In this document: in pieces, positions 8,718 through 16,012 of the stretch
Layout of the letters: the number at the start of each line of letters is the position of its first letter
Numbering within the stretch: position 1 is the stretch's first letter
NCBI GenBank assembly: GCA_023659935.1
Contig: JAGXOK010000002.1
Span: 30,633-66,683 of the forward strand
Source: Candidatus Aenigmarchaeota archaeon LH_S6
GTDB taxonomy: Archaea > Aenigmatarchaeota > Aenigmatarchaeia > QMZS01
Reading direction: 5' to 3'
Length of the DNA stretch: 36,051 bases
Notes under the pieces: generated by a model
Seen by the model: the letters and a program-made list of their open reading frames with translations, nothing else
What the model was told of the DNA's origin: nothing
The model's database searches: none
Translations under genes and position numbers: made by a program

Positions 8718-8722
8718 AGGTG
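8718..8722 (+). promoter_or_regulatory. Ribosome binding site of pseB
   Basis: AGGTG sits 6 nt before ATG 8729 and decides the start over the internal Met at codon 3. Most genes of the window lack such a site; within the pse cluster neuB (GGAGG, 12413-12417) and the CMP-sugar synthetase (AGGTGA, 15303-15308) also have one. This may point to a different origin for this block. Confidence 0.6.
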
Positions 8723-8728
8723 ATTTAG

Positions 8729-9703
8729 ATGTCTATGCTAGATGAAAAAACAATCTTGATAACTGGAGGAACCGGCTCATTTGGTCAAAAATTTACTGAA
8801 ATTCTTTTAAGAGAACATAATCCAAAAAGTGTGCGTATTTATGATAATCGTGAACTTGCAGAAGTACAAATGGAAAAAGATTTTAATGATAATAGATTGA
8901 GATTCTTGATAGGGGATGTTCGCGATAGAAACAGGCTTTACAGGGCAATGAATGGCATTGATATTGTTGTTCATGCTGCTGCTCTGAAACATGTACCTAT
9001 ATCCGAATATAATCCAATAGAAGCTGTAAAAACAAATATTGATGGTGCTGCAAATGTTATTGATGCTGCAATAGATAATTCAGTAGAAAAGGCAATTGCA
9101 ATCAGTACAGACAAAGCTGTTCACCCGGTTAATTTATATGGAGCAACTAAAATGGTTGCCGAGAAACTATTTATTCAGGGAAATACTTATACGGGAGGAA
9201 AAAAAATTAAATTTAGCTGTGTTAGGTATGGAAATGTGGTTGGAAGTAGCGGGAGTGTAATTCCACTATTTAAAGAACAAAAGAAAAATGGAGAAATCAC
9301 AATTACAGATGAGAAAATGACAAGGTTTTGGATTACTTTGGAACAGGGCGTGCATTTTGTCATAAATTGTCTTGAACTGATGAAAGGTAGGGAAATTTTT
9401 ATTCCAAAAATTCCAAGTATGAAAATTACTGATTTAGTAGAAGTTATAGCTCCAGAAGCTAAAAGGAGAATTATAGGTGTACGCCCCGGGGAAAAACTTC
9501 ACGAGATTCTTTTAACAGAAGAAGAAGCCAAGCACACAAAAGAATTTGATAATTATTTTATAATTGAGCCCGAACATAGTTTTTGGGAGAAAGAAAATTT
9601 TAAAGATGGAAAACCTCTCCCAGAAGGATTTAGATATACAAGCAATAATAATCAAGAGCGGATTACGAAAGAGCAACTTAGAAAAATTGTTGATAACTTA
9701 TGA
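8729..9703 (+). CDS. pseB: UDP-N-acetylglucosamine 4,6-dehydratase (inverting), PseB family
   Basis: First step of pseudaminic acid synthesis: UDP-GlcNAc to the 4-keto-6-deoxy-L-arabino sugar. It is an extended short-chain dehydrogenase of 324 residues with NADP loop GGTGSFG (13-19), GDVRDR (62-67), STDKA (126-130) and the YGATK catalytic pair (137-141). The phrases AALKHVPISEYNP and VRYGNVVGSSGSVIP are hallmarks of PseB/FlaA1-type dehydratases. The C-terminus IGVRPGEKLHEIL followed by an EFDNYFII segment is also typical. The stop overlaps the start of the cupin gene by 4 nt (ATGA), so translation is probably coupled. Retaining legionaminic-pathway dehydratases (LegB/PglF) are longer or membrane-bound, so PseB fits better. 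Confidence 0.92.
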   Translation: MSMLDEKTILITGGTGSFGQKFTEILLREHNPKSVRIYDNRELAEVQMEKDFNDNRLRFLIGDVRDRNRLYRAMNGIDIVVHAAALKHVPISEYNPIEAVKTNIDGAANVIDAAIDNSVEKAIAISTDKAVHPVNLYGATKMVAEKLFIQGNTYTGGKKIKFSCVRYGNVVGSSGSVIPLFKEQKKNGEITITDEKMTRFWITLEQGVHFVINCLELMKGREIFIPKIPSMKITDLVEVIAPEAKRRIIGVRPGEKLHEILLTEEEAKHTKEFDNYFIIEPEHSFWEKENFKDGKPLPEGFRYTSNNNQERITKEQLRKIVDNL

Positions 9704-10107
9704 TGTATAAAGAATTATCCCGTGTAAAGCATAAAAGAGAAGATGGGTGGCTTTCTGAATTAATCTCAATGAATTACAGAGATGATCCTTTTAATTGTTT
9801 ACACTCCTATTTGGTTTCAATAAATCCCAGAAAAACACGCGCTGAGCATTACCATAAAAGAAAAGAGGAATGGCTCGCAATCACTTCTGGAAAAATTATT
9901 TTACTTTTAGAAGATGTAAATTCAAAGAAAAAAGAGAGAATATTCCTTGATTCAAATTCTGAAGATTATAAAATAATTTATATTCCCCCTCTTGTTGCTC
10001 ATACAATAAAAAATTTTGGCAGTACTAAAGCAAGCTTAGTTGTATTTAGTAAGACCCCAGAAGATTTAGAGGATACAATTCCTTATAAAACAGAAGAAGA
10101 AAAATGA
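9700..10107 (+). CDS. Cupin-fold sugar-modifying protein
   Basis: A 135-residue single cupin domain. The metal/substrate motif is visible as AEHYHKRKEEWLAITSGKI (about 47-65), and the second motif as IYIPPLVAHTIKNFG (about 92-106). Similar small cupins in nucleotide-sugar operons are sugar epimerases or ketoisomerases, or match the C-terminal domain of CapF. The overlap of 4 nt with pseB, and of 4 nt with the pseC remnant, places it in the same transcript. It may act on the labile 4-keto product of PseB before amination. The exact reaction cannot be told from sequence. Confidence 0.7.
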   Translation: MMYKELSRVKHKREDGWLSELISMNYRDDPFNCLHSYLVSINPRKTRAEHYHKRKEEWLAITSGKIILLLEDVNSKKKERIFLDSNSEDYKIIYIPPLVAHTIKNFGSTKASLVVFSKTPEDLEDTIPYKTEEEK

Positions 10108-10238
10108 TACCCTATGGACATCAATGGGTTGACGAAGAAGATATAGAAGAAGTAATCAAAGTTTTGAAGAGTGATTGGGTCACCCAGGGACTAAAAATAC
10201 AAGAATTTGAGAATGCTCTATGCGAATATGTAGGTTGT
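10104..10238 (+). pseudogene. pseC: 5' remnant of pseC-type aminotransferase (DegT/DnrJ/EryC1 family)
   Basis: Starts with MIPYGHQWVDEEDIEEVIKV and SDWVTQG, the characteristic opening of the PLP-dependent UDP-4-amino-sugar aminotransferase PseC. After 45 codons (EYVGC) the reading frame runs straight into internal transposase sequence (TLRGIEKL). The family is about 380 residues long, so nearly 90% is missing here. The matching 3' end is found 4.4 kb downstream (14645-15070). The middle part with the PLP-binding lysine is absent from the window. The fusion frame ends at TAG 10293-10295. PseC would have aminated the PseB product; unless another copy exists elsewhere, the pathway is broken at this step. 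Confidence 0.88.
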
Positions 10239-10726
10239 ACATTAAGAGGAATAGAAAAACTATCTTTAGATAATTATCTGTTCTTAATAGAATAGGTAAA
10301 CTCAAGAATAGCAAAGGTCGATGACGAAATAAGAGAAGCTAGCAGATCCTTAAATGATGCAGAATTGTTGACAACAATTTCTGGAATTGGATATTATTCT
10401 GCATTGCTAATTTTGTCGGAGATTTTAGACATAAAGAGATTCAAATCAGCGAAGAGGTTTGTTCTTATGCAGGATTGGTTCCATCGATTTATCAGTCTGG
10501 AGATAAACTAAGGACAGAAAGAATCACAAAGCAAGGAAGTAAGTGGTTGAGATGGATTCTGATTCAGGCAAGTCATAAGTCAGTACTTAGTGATGGGTTT
10601 TTAAGAGACTTCCATGACAGGATAGTAAACAGGAGAGGAAAGAACATTGCAACAGTTGCTGTTGCGAGAAAGTTGTTAATCTATATTTACAAGATATTGG
10701 AGACAAAAGTTTCTTATAGACACTAA
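10239..10726 (+). pseudogene. IS110-family transposase, C-terminal remnant
   Basis: The C-terminal ~160 codons of an IS110-type transposase. It shows TTISGIGYYSALLILSEI, CSYAGLVP, QSGDKLRTERITKQGSKWLRWILIQA and RRGKNIATVAVARKLL. The RuvC-like N-terminal domain is missing. It differs clearly from the element at 1745-2970, so this was a second, separate insertion. Two more lesions are visible: a TAG at 10293-10295 where a glutamine codon is expected (CAG to TAG), and a one-base deletion near 10453 that shifts the frame just before CSYAGL. It joins the pseC 5' remnant in frame, so the original insertion was followed by a deletion. Not functional. Confidence 0.88.
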
Positions 10727-10729
10727 AAA

Positions 10730-10822
10730 AGGGTTTGTCTTTTTCATAGTCATTAAAGGGTAAACCCTATAAAAGGCGACGACCCCCACTGGAACTTAGA
10801 TTCCGAATAGATGAATGTCGCC
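10730..10822 (+). ncRNA. Candidate IS110-associated guide RNA remnant downstream of the second transposase
   Basis: Two hairpins follow the transposase stop by 3 nt. The first has a 7-bp outer stem, AGGGTTT (10730-10736) with AAACCCT (10762-10768). The second has the 6-bp stem GGCGAC (10775-10780) with GTCGCC (10817-10822), a 10-nt left loop, the inner hairpin GGAA-CTTAGA-TTCC (10791-10804) and a 12-nt right loop. That geometry (10 / 4+6+4 / 12) is exactly that of hairpin B at 1819-1872, and the hexaloop CTTAGA equals that of hairpin A there. Ten bases of the right loop (ATAGATGAAT, 10807-10816) recur at 10865-10874 at the element's right edge. A downstream guide RNA is known for the IS1111 group. 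Expression is not shown. Confidence 0.5.
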
Positions 10823-10830
10823 ATCCACAT

Positions 10831-10842
10831 TTAAATTTAAAA
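10831..10842 (+). promoter_or_regulatory. TATA-like box before the RmlD-like SDR gene
   Basis: TTAAATTTAAAA lies 27-38 nt before ATG 10869, close to the expected distance for a leaderless archaeal promoter. It may be carried in by the IS110 end: a similar TTTAAAAACAA string precedes the putative right end of the first element (2922-2932). Confidence 0.35.
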
Positions 10843-10868
10843 ACAAGTTAATATAGGTGTTTTCATAG

Positions 10869-11777
10869 ATGAATAAAATTCTTATTACAGGTGGTAGTGG
10901 GCTTCTTGGAAGTAATATTGCAAAATTAGCTTCTTCGAATTTTAAAGTTTATACAACATATAATAAAAATAGAGTTAGTATGAAAGATGTTTATTTTTTT
11001 CAAATTGACATTACAAAAAAAGAACAACTCATTAAAATAGAACAGATAAAGCCAGAGCTTATAATCCATTGCGCAGCTCTAACAAATGTGGGTTACTGCG
11101 AAGAACATCCAACTGAGGCATATAACCAAAATGTTCTTGCAAGCATTAATATAGCAGAGATAGCTAAAAAAATTGGTGCGTATCTAATTCATATCTCAAC
11201 AGATAGTGTTTTTGATGGAACAAAGGGTAATTATAGAGAGGGTGACATACCAAGCCCAATCAATATATATGGAAGGACAAAGTTGGAAGCTGAACAAAGA
11301 GTGTCATCAATCCACACTCATTCGTGTATTATTCGAACGAATATTTATGGCTGGAACAAAAGAGATAAATTTAGCTTAGCCGAATGGATGTTAAATAAAT
11401 TAACAAATAATGAGGAACTACCTGCATTAAAAGATATTTATTTTTCACCTATATTAGTAAATTATCTTGTAGATATATTGTTTAAATTACAAGAGAAAAA
11501 AAATGAAGGTATTATTCATATTGCAGGGAGCGAGACATGTACTAAATTAGAATTTGCTTACATGATATCAGAAGTATTTAATTTTGATAAGAGTCTAATA
11601 AAACCTGTTAGTATCCATGAATTAGGACTAAAAGCACCAAGAGGATTGGATACGTCCTTAAATGTATCAAAAGCAGAAAAGATTCTAAAAAAACATTTAC
11701 CCAGGGTTAAAGAAGGATTAAAAAAAATGAAGAAATTGTATGAAGAAGGATATGTTGAGGAGTTGAAACATGGCTGA
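10869..11777 (+). CDS. RmlD-like NAD(P)-dependent sugar reductase/epimerase (SDR)
   Basis: A 302-residue extended short-chain dehydrogenase. Visible are the Rossmann loop GGSGLLGS (8-15), the CAALTNVGYCEEHP segment, STDSVFDG and the catalytic YGRTKLEAE. These match the RmlD (dTDP-4-dehydrorhamnose reductase) subfamily. In nonulosonic acid clusters such enzymes reduce or epimerise keto sugars, so a role in rhamnose synthesis is not implied; no rmlA/B/C is seen here. The start codon overlaps the putative right edge of the IS110 remnant (TTTTCATAGATGAAT), so the original promoter or even the first codons may have been altered. The 3' end overlaps the next gene by 8 nt, indicating one transcript with the GT2 and neuB genes. 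Confidence 0.8.
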   Translation: MNKILITGGSGLLGSNIAKLASSNFKVYTTYNKNRVSMKDVYFFQIDITKKEQLIKIEQIKPELIIHCAALTNVGYCEEHPTEAYNQNVLASINIAEIAKKIGAYLIHISTDSVFDGTKGNYREGDIPSPINIYGRTKLEAEQRVSSIHTHSCIIRTNIYGWNKRDKFSLAEWMLNKLTNNEELPALKDIYFSPILVNYLVDILFKLQEKKNEGIIHIAGSETCTKLEFAYMISEVFNFDKSLIKPVSIHELGLKAPRGLDTSLNVSKAEKILKKHLPRVKEGLKKMKKLYEEGYVEELKHG

Positions 11778-12426
11778 GAAAAAAGTAATTGCTGTTATTC
11801 CTGCACTAAATGAAGAAAATACAATTTCAGAAGTGATCAGAGGGGTAAAGAAATATGTAAATGAAATAATTTTGGTTGATGATGCATCTACAGATAAGAC
11901 ATCAATTATTGCTCAACGAGAGGGCGCGGTTGTCATTTCTTATAAGAAAAATAAGGGTTATGATAAAAGTATTAACGATGGTTTTGCATTGGCAGAAAAG
12001 AGGGGAGCAACAACTATTTCAACTTTTGATGGTGATGGTCAGCATAATCCAGAAGATATTCCTAAAATTATTGAATCAATCTTAGATGGAGAAGCAGATG
12101 TTGTAGTTGGAAAAAGACCGCACTATACCAGAATTGCAGAATATCTTTTTGCGCTTGTCGCAAAGATTAAACTAAACATTGATGACCCCCTATGTGGGCT
12201 CAAAGCTTATCATATAAATGTGTATAAAGATGTTGGATATTTTGATAGATTCTCATCAATAGGAACTCAACTTCTGTTCAATGCAAAAAGGAGGGGATAT
12301 AGAATAGTTCAAAGAAATATCACACTAAATGAAAGAAAGGACACTCCTCGATTTGGGAAAAGATTCAAAGCAAATTGGAAGATACTTAAAGCGATTATTA
12401 AAATATTATGTTGGAGGGGCAAATGA
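11770..12426 (+). CDS. GT2 glycosyltransferase, dolichol-phosphate mannose synthase type
   Basis: A 218-residue GT-A transferase with VIPALNEENTI (9-19), VDDASTDKT, the metal-binding FDGDGQHNPED, and DPLCGLKAY. It lacks C-terminal membrane helices, so it is the soluble DPM1 type. It should load a sugar from a nucleotide donor onto a polyprenyl phosphate, or add a sugar inside the cluster. It overlaps the SDR by 8 nt and its stop overlaps the neuB start (ATGA at 12423-12426). Such DPM-like enzymes recur between pse/leg genes in prokaryotic clusters. The donor sugar cannot be told. Confidence 0.85.
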   Translation: MAEKKVIAVIPALNEENTISEVIRGVKKYVNEIILVDDASTDKTSIIAQREGAVVISYKKNKGYDKSINDGFALAEKRGATTISTFDGDGQHNPEDIPKIIESILDGEADVVVGKRPHYTRIAEYLFALVAKIKLNIDDPLCGLKAYHINVYKDVGYFDRFSSIGTQLLFNAKRRGYRIVQRNITLNERKDTPRFGKRFKANWKILKAIIKILCWRGK

Positions 12427-13475
12427 AAAGGACAAAAATAGGAGAGCAGTGGGTGGGCGATGGAGAGCCCGTATACATTATCGCTGAGATAGGTTCAAAT
12501 TTTGATGGTAGTATGGAGCGTGCAAAAATGCTTATTGATCTTGCGAAAGATTGTGGAGCAGATGCAGTCAAGTTTCAGTGTTTCACTGCCGATAAGATCA
12601 TTTCTAAAGAAGGATTTGACAGATTAAAGATCGGATTCCAGGCAAAATGGGAAAAATCAGTATATGAAACATATAAAAATGCAGAATTCCCACGAGAATG
12701 GCATGATAAGTTATTCCATTATGCAACTAAAAAGGGACTTCATTTTCTCTCTTCACCATACGATAAAGAAGCAGTTGATATCCTTGATAAGTTAGGTGTT
12801 CCAGCTTTCAAAATAGGATCAGGTGACATCACTTGGCATGATATGTTGAGGTATATAGCAAAAAAGGGAAAGCCAATTATTTTATCAACAGGTGCGAGTA
12901 CAATCGCTGAGATTGATGAAGCACTTAAGGTAATCCGATCTGAAGGAGGTAATGATATTATCCTTCTTCAGTGTGTTACAAATTATCCTTCGTATTTTGA
13001 ATATGCGAATATTCGGGCAATGAAAGCAATGGGTGAATTATTTGATGTTCTTGTTGGACATTCTGATCATACACCGGGAATTATTGTTCCTCTGGGTGCA
13101 GCCAGTTTAGGAGCATATGTAATTGAAAAACATTTTACAGATGATAAAACTCGAACAGGACCTGACCACCCATTTGCTATGGATGCAAAGGAATTCAAAG
13201 AAATGGTTGACAGTATTCGGGCATTGGAAAAAGCTCTTGGTTCCCCTCTAAAGGATTTATATGAAGAAGAAAAGGAGACTGTTACTCTTCAACGAAGATG
13301 CTTACGGGCAGCGAAAGATATTCCCAAAGGTTCAAAAATAACAGAAGATATGATAGATGTGTTAAGGCCGTTAGCTAAAGACGCTTTGGAACCAAAATAT
13401 AAGGAGACTGTTATAGGGCGGGAAGTGAAAGTAGATATGAAGAAAGGGGATCCATTTACCTTGGAGAAAATATGA
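12423..13475 (+). CDS. neuB: Nonulosonic acid synthase (NeuB/PseI/LegI family)
   Basis: Condenses a 6-carbon amino sugar with phosphoenolpyruvate to make a 9-carbon sialic-acid-like sugar. The N-terminal TIM-barrel shows AEIGSNFDGS, DAVKFQ, FLSSPYD, KIGSGDITW, ILSTGAS, GHSDHTPG and EKHFTDD. The C-terminal SAF (antifreeze-like) domain shows RRCLRAAKDIPKGSKIT. I place the start at ATG 12423 (MKRTKIG) rather than 12408 because GGAGG lies 5 nt before it and it forms the ATGA overlap with the GT2 stop. The length (350 residues) is normal. It appears intact, unlike the second neuB at 15987. Whether the substrate belongs to the pseudaminic, legionaminic or sialic series is not fixed by sequence; pseB upstream favours pseudaminic acid. 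Confidence 0.92.
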   Translation: MKRTKIGEQWVGDGEPVYIIAEIGSNFDGSMERAKMLIDLAKDCGADAVKFQCFTADKIISKEGFDRLKIGFQAKWEKSVYETYKNAEFPREWHDKLFHYATKKGLHFLSSPYDKEAVDILDKLGVPAFKIGSGDITWHDMLRYIAKKGKPIILSTGASTIAEIDEALKVIRSEGGNDIILLQCVTNYPSYFEYANIRAMKAMGELFDVLVGHSDHTPGIIVPLGAASLGAYVIEKHFTDDKTRTGPDHPFAMDAKEFKEMVDSIRALEKALGSPLKDLYEEEKETVTLQRRCLRAAKDIPKGSKITEDMIDVLRPLAKDALEPKYKETVIGREVKVDMKKGDPFTLEKI

Positions 13476-14554
13476 AGATGGAGCAAATACTCGAAAACGC
13501 ATTAGAACATGCCCTAAAGAAGATAGAAAAGAATCTGAATGAGCTAAACAATTTGTTTCCATTTGTTACTGTCAATGGGAAATCTGTAAGGATAAGAATT
13601 GGGATTTGAACATCTTTAGTGACGGATATTGGTGCAATGGTTTCTGGCTTGGAATGCTCTGGCTGGCGTATAAAGTCACCAAAACTGATAAATTTAAGAG
13701 AAAAGTATACGAACTATGCAAACTAATCGAACCACGGAAGAATAGCAATAAAACTCATGATTTAGGGTTTCTTTTTTATCCTTCCTTTTGTGTTGGATAT
13801 GAGATAACAAAGGATGAATATTTAAAGAATGTTGCTTTGAATGCTGCTGAATCACTTCTGTCAAGGTTTAATGATGAAATTAATGTAATAGCCGTTTTAG
13901 GCAATCCGGAGAAGGTCGGGCTACAGCAATAGATACGATGATGAATTTACCTTTATTATGGTGGGCTTATAAAAAGACAGATGACAAGAAATATTATAAT
14001 GCTGCATGCAAACATGCCTTTACAACAATGCAACACTTTGTTAGAGAGGATGGCTCAACACATCACATAGTAGAGTTTGATTCAGAGAGTGGAGAAGTTA
14101 GAAGGAAGGTAACTTGGCAGGGATATAATGATGAGAGTTGTTGGTCAAGAGGGCAAGCATGGGCAATATATGGATTTGCATTAGTATATAGATATGCGAA
14201 AAAGAAAGAGTTCTTGAGAACGGTTGAAAATCTTACTGATTATTACGTATCCAATTGCCCTTCAGATTCTGTTCCATATTGGGATTTTGATGATTCTGAG
14301 ATACCAAACACGGTAAGAGACAGTTCAGCAGCGGCGATAACCGCTTCTGGGTTGTTGGAGTTTAATGGAAAAAGAAATTTATAGAAATTGGATTAAATAT
14401 CTTAAATTCTATATGCAGAAATTATCTGTCAGGAGATGGGGACGGAGGGATATTAAAGCATGGATGCTTCAACAAACCCGATGGAAAGGGTATAGATGAA
14501 AGTTTGATATGGGGTGATTATTATTTTATGGAGTCATTGACTAAAGCTATATAA
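13472..14554 (+). pseudogene. GH88-type unsaturated glucuronyl hydrolase, three frameshifts
   Basis: Glycoside hydrolase family 88 enzymes cleave unsaturated uronic acids from lyase-treated polysaccharides. The gene is readable only in pieces. 13472-13606 opens MKMEQILENALEHALKKIEKN. 13606-13932 shows FSDGYWCNGFWLGMLWLAY. 13938-14384 shows TMMNLPLLWWAYKKT, CWSRGQAWAIYGFAL and DSSAAAITASGLLEF. The end, at about 14432-14554, reads GDGDGGILKHGCFNKPDG and LIWGDYYFMESL. The frame changes near 13585, between 13910 and 13935, and near 14385. The WSRGQAW motif and the final WGDYYF are family marks. ATG 13472 overlaps neuB by 4 nt, so it was once part of this operon. A uronic-acid hydrolase here hints that the organism or a gene donor once processed uronate-containing glycans. 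Confidence 0.85.
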
Positions 14555-14575
14555 GTAGAGAGGATTAAGTTAAGT

Positions 14576-15070
14576 ATGCGTGGAAATATGACAGAACAAA
14601 TGGAAGAAGGGGCAGGGAAATTTGGAGAAGAATATACCGATAGAAATTATAAAATTACAGATTTTCAATGTGCTCTTGGAATTTCTCAATTGAAAAAATT
14701 AGATAAATTTATTGAAAGAAGGCAATATTTATTTGATCTTTATAATAAATTATTTTCAGAAGTAAGTTTCATTGAACTACCAATAATAAAAGAGAAGATA
14801 AAACCAGCGTGGCATCTTTATACAATACTTTTAAAAAATATTGATAGAGATAAATTCTTTAAATATATGAGAAATAATAATATTGGTGTTAATGTTCATT
14901 ATATCCCAATTTATCACTTTTCTTACTATCAGAAACACTTTAATTTTAATCCTAAAGATTTTCCAGTAACTGAAGAAGTTTTTAAGAAAATTATTACTTT
15001 ACCCTTATTCCCAAAGATGAAAGATAAAGAAATAGAATATATTTCTGATATAATAAAAAATTATAGGTAA
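14576..15070 (+). pseudogene. Chimeric ORF: methylase N-terminal scrap fused to 3' part of pseC
   Basis: The first ~23 codons (with GAGKFGEEYTDRN) match the start of the SAM-dependent methylase associated with pseudaminic acid genes. From codon 24 (14645) the ORF becomes the C-terminal ~140 residues of a PseC-type aminotransferase: NYKITDFQCALGISQLKKLD, ERRQYLFDLYNKLF, AWHLYTILL and GVNVHYIPIYHFSYYQ. The PLP lysine and the whole large domain are absent. The junction falls at a shared Asn-Tyr, suggesting joining at microhomology. This is probably the missing 3' end of the pseC remnant at 10104-10238, displaced 4.4 kb, though a second pseC cannot be ruled out. It is an open reading frame but cannot be an active aminotransferase. 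Confidence 0.82.
14614..14637. repeat. 24-bp direct repeat, copy 1 (partner 15110-15133)
   Basis: Identical to 15110-15133; both encode the GKFGEEYT segment of the methylase N-terminus. The two copies flank the pseC 3' remnant and mark a likely recombination junction. Confidence 0.85.
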
Positions 15071-15077
15071 TATATTT

Positions 15078-15308
15078 ATGGTAAACACAATTCAAGAAAA
15101 AGAATGGGTAGGGAAATTTGGAGAAGAATATACTCAAGTTAATTATAGAGGGCAGAAAGAATTGCTCTGGAAGACGAACTTCGCAAAATTGTACTTAGAC
15201 AGATTTCCTGATTTGAAACTAATTAAGGAAAGAATATATCCCTATCTGGCAGACAGAAAACTTGTTAATCACGCTTTTTTATTAAAAAAGATTGAAAATT
15301 TTAGGTGA
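15078..15308 (+). pseudogene. Truncated pseudaminic-acid-type methylase, N-terminal scrap with unrecognised tail
   Basis: 76 residues. The first ~35 (EWVGKFGEEYTQVNY, then GQKELLWKTNFAK) resemble the N-terminus of the pseudaminic acid biosynthesis-associated methylase family. The SAM-binding glycine motif that should follow is missing. The remaining ~40 residues (LYLDRFPDLKLIKERIYP and LVNHAFLLKKIENFR) I do not recognise; they may be the end of another gene. The stop overlaps the ribosome binding site of the CMP-sugar synthetase, so this scrap may persist because it carries that signal. A 24-bp stretch is identical to one in the chimeric ORF just upstream. Confidence 0.6.
15110..15133. repeat. 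24-bp direct repeat, copy 2 (partner 14614-14637)
   Basis: Second copy of the methylase-derived repeat, 496 bp from the first in the same orientation. Confidence 0.85.
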
Positions 15309-15313
15309 TTTCT

Positions 15314-16012
15314 ATGAATACAGTTGCAATAATACCAGCAAGAGGGGGGTCAAAAGGGATCTCTAGAAAGAATATTAAAGAGCTCTGTGGAAAGCCACTT
15401 ATAGCTCACATCATAGAAACTGCTCTAAAGGTAAGAGAAGCGGATAGAGTCATAGTATCTACAGAGGATAAAGAGATAGCAGAAATAGCAAAGAAACATG
15501 GTGCCGAGGTACCATTCATTAGACCAGAAGAACTTGCCAGAGATGAAACACCAACTTTGCCTGTTTTGCAGCATGCGGTGAAATATTTAGAGGAGAATGA
15601 AAATTATAAACCTGACATAGTGGTTTTATTATATGCAACCTCCCCTTTACTAAAGCATGAAAAGGTATCAGAGGCAATAGGAATGTTAAAGGATAGGAAT
15701 TTTGATTCTGTTTTGAGCGTGGTAGAGGATAGAGGGCACTATTGGATTGAAAAGAATGGAAGCTACGAAAGATTATATCCGAAACATCCCAAAAACAGGC
15801 AATTTGAGAAGCCTTTATTTAAGGAGAATGGAGCAATCTACATCTACAAGAGGGATATTTTAATGGGAAAGGATGAGATAGTTGGAGGGAAGACAGGCTT
15901 TTTAAAAATGCAAAAAGAAGAATCCATAGATATTGATGAGCCTATTGACTTTAAGATTGCTGAGTTTTTTATGAGACGGGGAGAATATGAGAAAAACCAA
16001 AATCGGAAGTAG
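15314..16012 (+). CDS. neuA: CMP-nonulosonic acid synthetase (NeuA/PseF type cytidylyltransferase)
   Basis: Activates a nonulosonic acid with CTP. The N-terminal nucleotide-binding signature IIPARGGSKGISRKNI (residues 6-21) is diagnostic, followed by GKPLIAHII, VSTEDKEIA, LLYATSPL and the late SIDIDEPIDF. About 232 residues, normal for PseF/NeuA. I choose ATG 15314 over a GTG at 15305, because AGGTGA lies 6 nt upstream of it and the family opens just before the signature. It overlaps the following neuB copy by 26 nt, so they are one transcript. With pseC broken its substrate may come from elsewhere in the genome or from outside the cell. Confidence 0.92.
   Translation: MNTVAIIPARGGSKGISRKNIKELCGKPLIAHIIETALKVREADRVIVSTEDKEIAEIAKKHGAEVPFIRPEELARDETPTLPVLQHAVKYLEENENYKPDIVVLLYATSPLLKHEKVSEAIGMLKDRNFDSVLSVVEDRGHYWIEKNGSYERLYPKHPKNRQFEKPLFKENGAIYIYKRDILMGKDEIVGGKTGFLKMQKEESIDIDEPIDFKIAEFFMRRGEYEKNQNRK

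Noticed and set aside
10104-15308. Assembly chimera as the sole explanation of the split pseC
   Set aside because: Not excluded, but independent lesions (frameshifts, nonsense codons, deletions, IS remnant) across the same stretch point to real decay; read mapping would settle it.
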